Shown here in pieces: positions 57,064 to 64,000 of a stretch of 64,000 nt of DNA. The position numbers and the translations under genes were made by a program. Where the stretch lies: assembly GCA_964429135.1 (NCBI GenBank), contig CAYSAU010000017.1, positions 1 to 64,000 of the forward strand. Reading direction: 5' to 3'. Every line of letters begins with the position of its first letter. Position 1 is the first letter of the stretch. This DNA comes from CAZSDU01 sp964429135 (lineage in GTDB: Bacteria > Bacteroidota > Bacteroidia > Bacteroidales > FEN-979). Under the pieces are notes generated by a model, which had not been told where the DNA came from, did not search any database, and saw nothing but the letters and a program-made list of their open reading frames with translations.

Positions 57064-57203
57064 AAAAATCGTCTAGGCTATCCTTGAAGGCATGTCAGTG
57101 CAGACAGAATCTAACTGGGGTACTGGGTGAAAAAATCGAGATCGTTGGAGACGATAGCTTCTGCACGAATAAAAAGATCCTTGCAGAGAGGATTTCCAAT
57201 TAA
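57060..57203 (+). CDS. Possible 47-residue protein coupled to the antiporter
   Basis: An open frame starts in the ATGA overlap with the antiporter stop and runs 47 codons to TAA. It has three Cys (KACQCRQN, DSFCTN) and a charged C-terminus. No family recognised; the coupling and codon quality are the only support. It could be a fragment of a longer gene. Confidence 0.4.
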   Translation: MKKSSRLSLKACQCRQNLTGVLGEKIEIVGDDSFCTNKKILAERISN

Positions 57204-57628
57204 AGCGAATTCTTCTCAGGTAATTTTATTGAAAAATGTCGAGCTAAACCATGGGTGGGAGAGGATAGTGCAGTATATTGCACTTTTTTAAAGAATGACA
57301 TTTTCTTGTTGATAATTAAATTAAGGGCATTTTAATGCACTTCTTTAAATAGAATTAATTAATAGCGTGGTTAACGATTTAACCATTGAGAATAAAACGA
57401 CTCCGGAGTTCACGAGGAGGAGGTTTGAGTGATCTTGTTATACTGAAAATTGATAATCAAAGTATTAGATGAAACGCTTTAATTGATTTACTTTCCGATG
57501 CAAAATGTAAAGTAATATTGATTATCAGTTGATTATGTGTTTTGGGCAACAAAAGGGCAACAAAAAAGCAAATATCAACTGAAATCGTAATGCAAAGATA
57601 GGAAGAAATTTGGGGAATTTTGGACAAT
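57204..57628. other. Gene-free stretch at the island edge, att-like repeats
   Basis: No credible gene. It holds dispersed repeat copy 2 (57390-57457), a 9-bp inverted repeat TGATAATCA (57452-57460) and TGATTATCA (57519-57527), a partial direct copy TTGATTAT (57529-57536), and two abutting 11-base direct repeats GGGCAACAAAA (57544-57554, 57555-57565). Such clusters resemble tyrosine-recombinase arm and core sites, but no integrase gene is in the window. Confidence 0.45.
57390..57457 (+). repeat. Dispersed repeat, copy 2
   Basis: Same core as copy 1, exact over 24 bases at 57411-57434, about 80% identity over the full element. Here the -33-like TTG remains (57436-57438) but no -7 box follows, so promoter function is probably lost. 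Confidence 0.75.
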
Positions 57629-57657
57629 AAAAAAGCCCTTGATCTTAACCAAGGGCT
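57629..57657 (-). terminator. Terminator of the DUF6266-like gene
   Basis: AGCCCTTG (57634-57641) pairs with CAAGGGCT (57650-57657). Read on the minus strand the stem is followed by a T tract. It lies 21 bases after the stop of the minus-strand gene. Confidence 0.75.
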
Positions 57658-57678
57658 CTGTTCAGTTTCAGGAATCTT

Positions 57679-58335
57679 CTACTTAACCTTGCTGGCTAAA
57701 TCATTCCCTGCTTTGAACTTAATCACTCTTTTTGGCATGTTCGATACAAATTGAGTGTAGTCGGTTGTTACAACGTGCAATGCGGTCATTGCATCAACCC
57801 AGTCAGATGGTGCTACCACAGAAACTGCTCCATCAGCACGAGTTGCAGCATCAGGATAAATCATTGCTTTGTTTGTGGTGCAGTTGAATAACACAAATGT
57901 CAGAAGGCTTGCAAGCTCATCCGGATTTTGAGTATTCGGGTCCCAAGCAATATCCATGACCTGGTTCGGTTGTCCTGTAAGAGTTACACTGTTTAAGGTG
58001 CTACCATCAAAATCACAAAGAACAACTTTGGTATGGTCAATCGCAGGTGGGTCACCTGCAAAGGCATTTTTTACATTGATGCTTGTGATTTTGTTGAAAG
58101 GGGACATCTTACGCAAGCTACCTGCATAAACATCGTTTATGAGAGGCAAAACCTGCCTTACAAGGTCAACAGTTGTTGCAAACTTGTTTCTTTGTGTTAC
58201 TTGTCCTACCGTTTGAGGATTTTTTACTTCAATCGGTTTTGAACGCATTACATTTTTCCCAAACTGTTTTGAGAATACAGCAGTACCAAATTTCTTTTTG
58301 GTTCTGCCAGTGATCGGATTTTGTACAATAGCCAT
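57679..58335 (-). CDS. DUF6266-like protein
   Basis: 218 residues. The N-terminus has a basic, Gly-rich stretch (NPITGRTKKKFG) and KNPQTVGQVTQRNKFATTVDL (about 39-58), a pattern I associate with DUF6266, a Bacteroidota family often seen in mobile or phage-like regions. The remainder is beta-rich. No enzyme motif. It has its own terminator and no tight neighbour. Confidence 0.6.
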   Translation of the reverse strand: MAIVQNPITGRTKKKFGTAVFSKQFGKNVMRSKPIEVKNPQTVGQVTQRNKFATTVDLVRQVLPLINDVYAGSLRKMSPFNKITSINVKNAFAGDPPAIDHTKVVLCDFDGSTLNSVTLTGQPNQVMDIAWDPNTQNPDELASLLTFVLFNCTTNKAMIYPDAATRADGAVSVVAPSDWVDAMTALHVVTTDYTQFVSNMPKRVIKFKAGNDLASKVK

Positions 58336-58520
58336 TGTTATTAAATTTAAAGTGAATAATTCTTGTTAACTAAGCGGACTTGATACGGACTTGGTACGGC
58401 TTAAATACCTCGATGAACAAATCCATTACAAAAATAGTATCAAATGTACCTGAAAACAACTAAATCACTGGTATTGAGATAGTAATGTATGCTTATGCTT
58501 TCTTTTACTTCAATTTGTAT

Positions 58521-58550
58521 AAAAATGAAAAGGGAGTTTTTGGCTCCCTT
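58521..58550 (-). terminator. Terminator of the J-domain gene
   Basis: AAGGGAG (58530-58536) and CTCCCTT (58544-58550) form a 7-bp stem. On the minus strand a T-rich tract follows. It lies 3 bases after the stop at 58554. Confidence 0.7.
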
Positions 58551-58553
58551 CTG

Positions 58554-59030
58554 TTAATTTGTAAGCTCGAATTTTTTTGAATGATTCTCGATTACATCAC
58601 TGCCGTATTTATTACGGATGTATTCGATTGTTTTTGGGCTTTTATTGCCACTTTTATAGTCTGGTGGGCGGTAATACCACATTACCTTTTTGGGTGCGAA
58701 ATAGAAGCCTGTTTGCTTTAATTGCTGTCGGTGTGGGTAGGTGTTGCCACTCAACCAAATCCAGTTTCCGATTAATTCAATGGTAATGCCATTCAATCCG
58801 ATAATCTGGTCAATGATTTCAGGATACTTGATAAATTCCTGTTGCTCCTGTTCGGATTTCTCGGCAAACGAAAAGAAGGGATTTTTCATGATGTTTTCAT
58901 ATTCGGAATTAATCTGCTGCATCGTGGAAGTTTCTCCGCCACGGTCGGGATGGTGCTTTAAAGCAAGTTCTTTGTACCGCTTTTTTACTTCATCTAAGGA
59001 AGTACAATCTTTGAAAAAATCTGTTTTCAT
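58554..59030 (-). CDS. Small J-domain protein
   Basis: 158 residues. J domain at 1-50 with the HPD tripeptide in LKHHPDRGGE, needed to stimulate DnaK. The C-terminal part (about 85-140) has GNWIWLSGNTYPHRQQLKQ and KKVMWYYRP, seen in the short J proteins of plasmids, phages and integrative elements. It is probably a co-chaperone carried by the element. Confidence 0.85.
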   Translation of the reverse strand: MKTDFFKDCTSLDEVKKRYKELALKHHPDRGGETSTMQQINSEYENIMKNPFFSFAEKSEQEQQEFIKYPEIIDQIIGLNGITIELIGNWIWLSGNTYPHRQQLKQTGFYFAPKKVMWYYRPPDYKSGNKSPKTIEYIRNKYGSDVIENHSKKFELTN

Positions 59031-59040
59031 TGCTATTGTT

Positions 59041-60298
59041 GATTAAATGTGAAAAAATCGCTGTTAGCTTCGCCTTCGGCTCGCATAAAAAGGATAATTC
59101 ATTAATGAAACCTTAGGCAACCAAAAAGCGGTGCGGTGGCTGAATTGCAAGGTTTTTGCGAAAAAAATACTACCCCCTGCACCTTTTAAAATCAAATAAT
59201 ATTGCAGGGGTGTGGAGATTTTTTTTGCAAAACCCGAAGGGCTTGACCTTGCAAGAGCGTGGGGGCTTAACTTTGCTCTAAGGTTTTATTAATGATACCG
59301 CTAATGTTTTTTGATTTTATTCAAGGGGATGCACTGCTGTTAATGCGAGGTACAAATGTTACCGGTGGGTGGGTTCAGAGGTACAATGTTTCTACGGGCG
59401 AAGTGGGACGGAAGTGTGATTGCTGCGGGGTGGAGGTTTTGGCGTGTGTTTTTGTTTTCAGGGCAGTGGAAACGGCAGGGATGGCAAAAAATATCGAACA
59501 AATCAGGGATGGCTGCAAAGTAGCAAGCTGCAAAACCTTAATGTAAAAATGATTAGTGGTGAAATGAACGGAACTGAAATGAAATGGAGCGTTGGTGCAG
59601 CGAAGCGTAACCATTAGCGGAATGGAATGGAAGTGGAGTGAATGAACCTCTAATATAAATTAAATACTTGCTGCTTGCTGCTTTGCATTGGGTGGGCTTT
59701 GTTCTGATATTTTTTTAGGGTTGGCAGCCGTTTCCGAAGGGCTGGTACAAAAACCATGACAAAACCGAAGCGGAGGAGTGTGTTGGCTAAGGGATAGCCA
59801 AGATTGCCCATCAAAGGGCAAAAAAGAAAAGCTAAATCGAAGGTAGAATGCTCGAAGTACGGCGTGGGTGGGCTGTGCGGCTATTTAACATAATGTGCTT
59901 ATAGGACAGCCGAATTATGATATTTATACCGCTGAAAATAGGCTGTTCCTATAAGATCACATTATGTTAATATAGCTTTGGGTTGTTTTTTTCTGGCACA
60001 AGCGGAACGGTGGTGGTGGTTGGAGTGAAGCGAATTTTTGCTTTTGAGCGGTGGCGTAGCTCTTTGCAACCGCAATGGAGCGATAGCGGAATGAGGATTA
60101 CTCACAGGTTATTTTATTTTCAAAGGTGTTCGTGAGCTGCTAAAGCAGGTTGCAATGTGCTACTGTGCGGTGGCATGGCAAAAAGTGTGACAGAAAAAAA
60201 CAACAGAAGGGCTGGCGTGGGGAGTGGCTATAAAAGACAGTAAAGCCCGCAACGCTTTATTTTAAGTGAGGGCGATGGATTTTATAGACACGGGGGAC
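59041..60298. other. 1.25-kb gene-free region of the island
   Basis: Short open frames occur on both strands (for example 59292-59546 and 59375-59614 overlapping each other) but have poor composition and no start signals. The plus strand is G-rich and purine-skewed with runs such as GGAATGGAATGGAAG and GGTGGTGGTGG. It contains the large inverted repeat at 59880-59976. It could be an origin, a transfer region or a structured RNA locus; nothing decides between these. Confidence 0.5.
59880..59976. repeat. Large inverted repeat (about 28-base arms)
   Basis: Left arm 59885-59911 begins TTAACATAATGTG and ends ATAGGACAGCC. The right arm 59941-59970 is its reverse complement with three inserted bases. 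Outer GCTAT/ATAGC extends the pairing to 59880-59976. The loop is 29 bases (59912-59940). Confidence 0.75.
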
Positions 60299-60757
60299 TT
60301 ATTTGGCTGGTTTTGGTTTAATAATACCCTTAGCAATTAATAAGTCATTAATATCAATTGATGGTAAGGAATACTTTCCAAAAGGTGCATGAGATGTGAC
60401 ATTTGTAATAATTGCTCTTAGACTATTAATACAAATTGATAAACCAGAAATGTAAATAAAATTAAATTTATCATTATCAGTCAATTGCAAATTTTTATCA
60501 AACTCAAAAATGCCAACACCTTCAGAAAAAATTGAGTATCCTGATAGTTTTTGTTCACTTAAATTGACTTCAATTTTAACGAAGAGTTGTATTATTTCAT
60601 TTTTTAAATCTTGTGCGACGAAATCTATATCAATATTATATGACTCAAAAACATCAGGAATATTAACCGCAATGTTTTCGGATGGTGGAGAAAATTCAAT
60701 ACTTTGTTTGAGAAGTAAGAAATTTTTAAGAATAAAAGGTGATTTTTTAGCTAACAT
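60299..60757 (-). CDS. SecB-like chaperone of a TAC-type operon
   Basis: 152 residues. By eye it follows the SecB fold: LKQSIEFSPPS opening strand, KNEIIQLFVKIEVN central strand, SGYSIFSEGVGIFEF (about 72-86, equal to the SecB YSI/GIF loop) and PFGKYSLPSIDINDLL (about 125-140, equal to the SecB helix-entry motif LAPVNFDALF). Solitary SecB-like chaperones next to HTH antitoxins define toxin-antitoxin-chaperone systems. It lies 2 bases after the antitoxin gene. A general export role is less likely in this context. Confidence 0.75.
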   Translation of the reverse strand: MLAKKSPFILKNFLLLKQSIEFSPPSENIAVNIPDVFESYNIDIDFVAQDLKNEIIQLFVKIEVNLSEQKLSGYSIFSEGVGIFEFDKNLQLTDNDKFNFIYISGLSICINSLRAIITNVTSHAPFGKYSLPSIDINDLLIAKGIIKPKPAK

Positions 60758-60759
60758 AA

Positions 60760-61224
60760 TTATGCACTCCTTCTTTCAATTAATAAATCTGTAATTTCTC
60801 CAACGGGCTCATTATTATTATAAGTAGGCGAAAATTTATGAAAAACCCAAAATCCCTCAGGCTGCGATTGTGGTTCAACAAGTTGTTCAATATCAATATT
60901 TGAATAAATATCCATAGATTTATTAGAAACAGCTTTAATTTCAAAAGTCATGTCGAAAAGTTTTTGAAATTTCGCCAAAGTTGGCAGATTAATTAATTTG
61001 GTGCCACGAAACAATTGAGTTATATAGCTTGCAGAAGTACCAATATTATTTGCCAATTCTTTTTTATTCCAATTTTTTTCATCTGATAGTTTTTCAACTT
61101 CACTTAAAAAACGGAAAGAAATCATTCTATATTCATGTTCTATGTCATTCTGCTTATCTACTTTTGATAATGCAGTATTTAAAATTTTATCTATTTCAGT
61201 TTTAGATTTGAATTTCATACTCAT
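60760..61224 (-). CDS. HTH antitoxin with C-terminal extension
   Basis: 154 residues; start at 61224, with Met3 (61218) as an alternative. The XRE-type helix-turn-helix is at about 52-97 (NWNKKELANNIGTSASYITQLF). The tail of about 55 residues (SQPEGFWVFHKFSP and onward) goes beyond the usual HigA end. In TAC systems this tail is the chaperone-addiction segment that binds the SecB-like partner. The gene overlaps the putative toxin gene by 23 bases. Confidence 0.72.
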   Translation of the reverse strand: MSMKFKSKTEIDKILNTALSKVDKQNDIEHEYRMISFRFLSEVEKLSDEKNWNKKELANNIGTSASYITQLFRGTKLINLPTLAKFQKLFDMTFEIKAVSNKSMDIYSNIDIEQLVEPQSQPEGFWVFHKFSPTYNNNEPVGEITDLLIERRSA

Positions 61225-61597
61225 AGCCTCCCATTGTTTCTATTCTTGATTTAATTTTTTTCGGAATATCCTGTGATTTTTTACCTTCAAAGAGTTCAAC
61301 CATTATAATTATTCTTTTACCACCAAAATTTGCTTCCTGACAATAAATTCGATCATTTCTTCCATTGTTTGTAAATCTCATTTCAAACATATTTTTTGCT
61401 TTGTCTGAAACATCTGCTTTGCAATATTTTTCCTTGTTCCTAAGATTTTCTTTTAGAATTGCTCTAATATCTTTAAATTCCTTATCAACACTATCCCTCA
61501 TTATATAAGGCAAAATATCCCCAGCATTCTGATAATCAACCATTATAAATGTAGTTTGATGTTTACTAATATCTACAACAATAGCAATTCTTTTCAT
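61202..61597 (-). CDS. Putative HigB/RelE-type toxin
   Basis: 131 residues. The C-terminal half reads DRIYCQEANFGGKRIIIMVELFEGKKSQDIP, with the beta hairpin and the Lys-rich helix entry of HigB/Gp49-like ribosome-dependent RNases. The N-terminal part (MKRIAIVVDISKH) is longer than in typical HigB. First gene of the toxin-antitoxin-chaperone order. Identity as a toxin rests on shape and position. Confidence 0.6.
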   Translation of the reverse strand: MKRIAIVVDISKHQTTFIMVDYQNAGDILPYIMRDSVDKEFKDIRAILKENLRNKEKYCKADVSDKAKNMFEMRFTNNGRNDRIYCQEANFGGKRIIIMVELFEGKKSQDIPKKIKSRIETMGGYEYEIQI

Positions 61598-61627
61598 GGC
61601 AAAATTAAGCTATAGGTTAATTGCAAC

Positions 61628-61635
61628 CAAATTTA
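61628..61635 (-). promoter_or_regulatory. -7 box for the TAC-type operon
   Basis: TAAATTTG on the minus strand, exact TAnnTTTG, 31 bases before the toxin ATG. It would let the operon be transcribed apart from the upstream Argonaute gene. Confidence 0.4.
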
Positions 61636-61683
61636 TTAACATTTATTTTTAAAAAATCTTTCATTATACACATATTCAATCTG

Positions 61684-63729
61684 TTACAAAAACCATAAAT
61701 TATTCTTGCCAAATTCCGGCATGGTGCTGCTCTCGAAATGAGGGAAGATTTCTGCCACCATCTCGGGATATTTGATTGTTACTGGTAAATTCTGCTGGCG
61801 TACCGATTTCCAATACATACGGCTGAATTGATAAACCTGATCTATCAGGTCTTTTACGAGTTTATCGTCTTCCAACAGCTTGTTATCACTGGCAGACATA
61901 CTCAGTTTTATCGGAAACGGAAAACCTTCTGTTGATTTTGGCAGGGTGTTTTCGTATCGTGTATTGTTGCAAAGCAAAAACTGATTCCTGCCTATGCTGA
62001 TAAATGTTCCACTTACCGGAATAAGTTCAGGACAATTCAAATCGAATAATACAAGGTCTTTGCTTTCTGTTTTATTAATGGTGATGATGATTACCGGAAT
62101 ATCCAAGCCCATATCCTGCAACTCTTTTTTTATCGGTTCAAGTTCCTTATTGCTCATGGTCTTGTAAAAGTGAATTACCAAACGTTTTACTTCGGTGTTC
62201 TGTTTGCGGTAATTCTTTATTGCTTTGCTGATTGAGCCTGCCAGCTTGTACATATCATTTTGAGAGTAACACTCGAAACCTTTGAAATGACCATCGTTTG
62301 AGAAACAAAAAGCACTCCCGATATACCGACTTGATGAATTAGCCGATTTGAAAGCTCCTACACCAACAACCAATTCATTGTGCAATGTGCGATGCAAACG
62401 CCAAGGTACACCATTGAGTTTTGCAAGAATGGCAACGCCAATATTGACTAAACTGTAATTGTAATTAGGGTCGGATATTTTTGTTGTTTCTATTACCTGC
62501 GATGTTATACCGTATTTTAGTAATTCTTCTTTGACCTGAAAGTAATATTGCCGTTTGGTTGTATCGGGATGGTTTTTACTAAAAGGGCTCAGATAAATGG
62601 CAATGTAACGGATATTTGGGTCAAATGATTTACTGAAAAGACTTTGCCTGATTTCGGGCAAAGGATTCTCGTTATTTGTAAATGTGATTTGGTCGGCTTT
62701 GATGATGTTAACCGGAACTTTGAGTAGTTGATTGAGTTTGGGAAAATTTTTATACCCGTCTTTAAAATAGGTGTATAGCAGGTTTGCTTTGTCTTTCTCG
62801 CTTTCGTGGCAAATAAAAAACATATTGACATGGGCAAACGGACAATGAGAATATGGACCATTACCGATAAGTCCGGTATAGGGAACAATATCGGTTTTAT
62901 CCTGACCGAATTGTAAACGATTGCTGCCGGGTGTGGTGTTCTTTATCCTGATTGTTTCTACTTTAAAGTAATTTTCATCATTCAATGGAATAATACTGCT
63001 GAATTGCTTTGATTTTATGAATGTGCCAATGAAATAATCGAGGTTTGATTTATACACTTTGTACCTGTTGGTACCGTTTCTTTTGGGCTGAACAGGAATA
63101 TTTAGAGCATATTTCAGGGAATTGCTCAGGATAGGAAAGACGTTTTCCCAGTGGTACTTTGCTTCATCGGGCAATTTGTCGTATTTGTAAATCTGTTTTT
63201 CGTAAACAACCCTTTTAAACATGGTTGTTTCAATATCAAGGTCAATGATACTTTTTTTATGTACCAACGAAATACCGTCATAGGAGATGATAAGCTCCGG
63301 CGTGGCTGCATTGCGTGCAATTTGTACCCGAATGGTAAAAACTTTGTAACCATTGTATTCGGTGGTTGTTTCCTTTTTGTCATGAAACCATACTTCGAGG
63401 TCTTTTACAAAGTTGGAATTTACAACATCAGCAAAGGTTTTGAAGTGGTTGTAAATTAGCCATGCATAATAATGTTTTGCAAACCTTGTACACTTTGTAA
63501 GATCAACGGATATTACGGATTCCTTGTCGCTGGCATTTTCAAAATCGGAATAAAGCTGTTGTAGTTTTTTTGTGTTTGCATCAGGGATAATTTCTTCAAT
63601 GTTTAAAGGGAACTCGTAATGATTTATAGGCAAGCAACCGTTTTTCTTCTCGGTGTAGAAGGCAAAATCTTTCTTTTCAACCGGGTGGTTGAAAGTAAGA
63701 ATGTTTAGTATAAGATTTTGCTCTGCCAT
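61684..63729 (-). CDS. Long prokaryotic Argonaute, catalytically inactive PIWI
   Basis: 681 residues. The MID guide-5'-phosphate pocket is kept: Tyr396, Lys400 (Y-x3-K), Gln411 (x10 later) and Lys437 in LAKLNGVPWRL. The PIWI domain (about 445-681) has lost the DEDX residues: the first Asp of VGID is Gly458 (VVGVGAF), the Asp expected after VIH is Tyr522 (HFYK), and the last is Glu656 or Pro655 in TIKYPEMVAE. The remaining PIWI scaffold (VPVSGTF, LPVTIKYP, C-terminal LWFL) is intact. A guide-directed binder without slicing is expected. The TAC-like operon follows 86 bases downstream. Confidence 0.88.
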   Translation of the reverse strand: MAEQNLILNILTFNHPVEKKDFAFYTEKKNGCLPINHYEFPLNIEEIIPDANTKKLQQLYSDFENASDKESVISVDLTKCTRFAKHYYAWLIYNHFKTFADVVNSNFVKDLEVWFHDKKETTTEYNGYKVFTIRVQIARNAATPELIISYDGISLVHKKSIIDLDIETTMFKRVVYEKQIYKYDKLPDEAKYHWENVFPILSNSLKYALNIPVQPKRNGTNRYKVYKSNLDYFIGTFIKSKQFSSIIPLNDENYFKVETIRIKNTTPGSNRLQFGQDKTDIVPYTGLIGNGPYSHCPFAHVNMFFICHESEKDKANLLYTYFKDGYKNFPKLNQLLKVPVNIIKADQITFTNNENPLPEIRQSLFSKSFDPNIRYIAIYLSPFSKNHPDTTKRQYYFQVKEELLKYGITSQVIETTKISDPNYNYSLVNIGVAILAKLNGVPWRLHRTLHNELVVGVGAFKSANSSSRYIGSAFCFSNDGHFKGFECYSQNDMYKLAGSISKAIKNYRKQNTEVKRLVIHFYKTMSNKELEPIKKELQDMGLDIPVIIITINKTESKDLVLFDLNCPELIPVSGTFISIGRNQFLLCNNTRYENTLPKSTEGFPFPIKLSMSASDNKLLEDDKLVKDLIDQVYQFSRMYWKSVRQQNLPVTIKYPEMVAEIFPHFESSTMPEFGKNNLWFL

Positions 63730-63753
63730 TGAAAATGAATTAATTAGCTGTTT

Positions 63754-63881
63754 TTGAACGTGGGCATGGAATGCCCGTGTTGTAATAATATGAGTAAATA
63801 TATTAAAATAATACCCACGTATTGAAAAAGTGGGTACGTAATGCCCATGTTCCTGAAACGTGGGTAAATGATACCCATATT
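63754..63881. repeat. Three palindromic repeat units upstream of the Argonaute gene
   Basis: Units at 63754-63781, 63822-63851 and 63853-63881 share the frame TTGAA-n-GTGGGYA...ATRCCCATG. Each is a small palindrome: GGGCAT/ATGCCC with a 3-base loop in unit 1 and TGGGTA/TACCCA with a 5-base loop in unit 3. A partial copy TACCCACGTA lies between units 1 and 2. Confidence 0.65.
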
Positions 63882-63888
63882 TGAAAAA

Positions 63889-64000
63889 TTACTTTTTAAG
63901 AAGTTCATAAAGTGCTTTATTTATGTAAATTACTTCTTTTCCGATTTTCTGTGGAACCAATATTCCAATTTCGGCTAATTCGGAAAGATATTTGCCTGCG
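63889..64000 (-). CDS. C-terminus of a Fic-family protein (partial)
   Basis: The frame reads from the window edge to TAA at 63889, 36 residues. The segment AGKYLSELAEIGILVPQKIG then KEVIYINKALYELL is the winged-helix tail of Fic/DUF4172 proteins (usual form KYLxxLEExGIL). The catalytic HxFxDGNGR lies beyond the window. Fic enzymes modify targets by AMPylation and occur in toxin or defence islands. Confidence 0.6.
   Translation of the reverse strand, partial: AGKYLSELAEIGILVPQKIGKEVIYINKALYELLKK

Noticed and set aside
59292..59614. Two overlapping frames on opposite strands in the gene-free region
   Set aside because: Low-complexity Thr/Ser or Gly/Cys composition, no ribosome site or promoter, and they exclude each other.
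63754..63881. CRISPR array
   Set aside because: Only three imperfect units with uneven spacing (0-40 bases), no unique spacers of constant length and no cas genes.

Overview
The window looks like a chromosome segment of a Bacteroidota (Bacteroidales-type) bacterium. The evidence is -7 boxes of the TAnnTTTG type ahead of many genes, weak Shine-Dalgarno sites, lipoprotein and TonB-receptor genes, GH92/GH2/GH31 glycosidases, SSS sugar symporters and the Bacteroidota-type arsF/arsG/arsP arsenic genes. No 16S rRNA gene is present, so finer placement is not possible.

Layout. 1-75: 3' end of a tRNA and a terminator. 0.2-28 kb: housekeeping and glycan catabolism. This holds a transglutaminase-like lipoprotein, GH31 alpha-glucosidase, a glycyl radical enzyme of the hydroxyproline dehydratase type and its activase, an M64 peptidase, GH92 alpha-mannosidase, GH2 beta-mannosidase, galactokinase, mutarotase, PPK2, an SSS symporter and a DNA alkyl-cysteine methyltransferase. 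Together they fit growth on glycoproteins (mannose-rich glycans, collagen-type hydroxyproline), with no SusC/SusD pair in view. It also holds an SDR gene translationally coupled to a bacterial relative of the eukaryotic EXPERA/TMEM97 membrane family.

28.3-40.2 kb: a large arsenic island in two transcription units, each led by its own ArsR regulator. Unit 1 is arsR, thioredoxin-like, arsF, arsG, arsP, then an NAD(P)-binding P5CR-like protein coupled to an octaheme membrane cytochrome. Unit 2 is arsR, arsC, arsM, acr3. A TonB-dependent receptor is divergent from unit 2. The second arsR has two tandem inverted repeats at its promoter.

40.2-46 kb: a three-gene phosphorelay (sensor kinase, response regulator, hybrid kinase). 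46-57 kb: a membrane-lipid module with pssA, psd, a FakA-FakB (DAK2-DegV) fusion, two paralogous CPBP proteases carrying a HAMP-like helix, uncharacterised membrane/Cys-cluster proteins, a dynamin-like GTPase and a cation/proton antiporter.

57.2-64 kb: an accessory island. It starts with att-like repeats, then a DUF6266-like protein, a small J-domain protein and 1.25 kb of gene-free DNA with a ~97-nt inverted repeat. Next comes a three-gene operon resembling a toxin-antitoxin-SecB chaperone (TAC) system, then a long prokaryotic Argonaute whose catalytic residues are lost but whose guide 5'-end pocket is retained, and finally a truncated Fic-type gene running off the window. The dead Argonaute next to a TAC-like operon is the most interesting part of the window.
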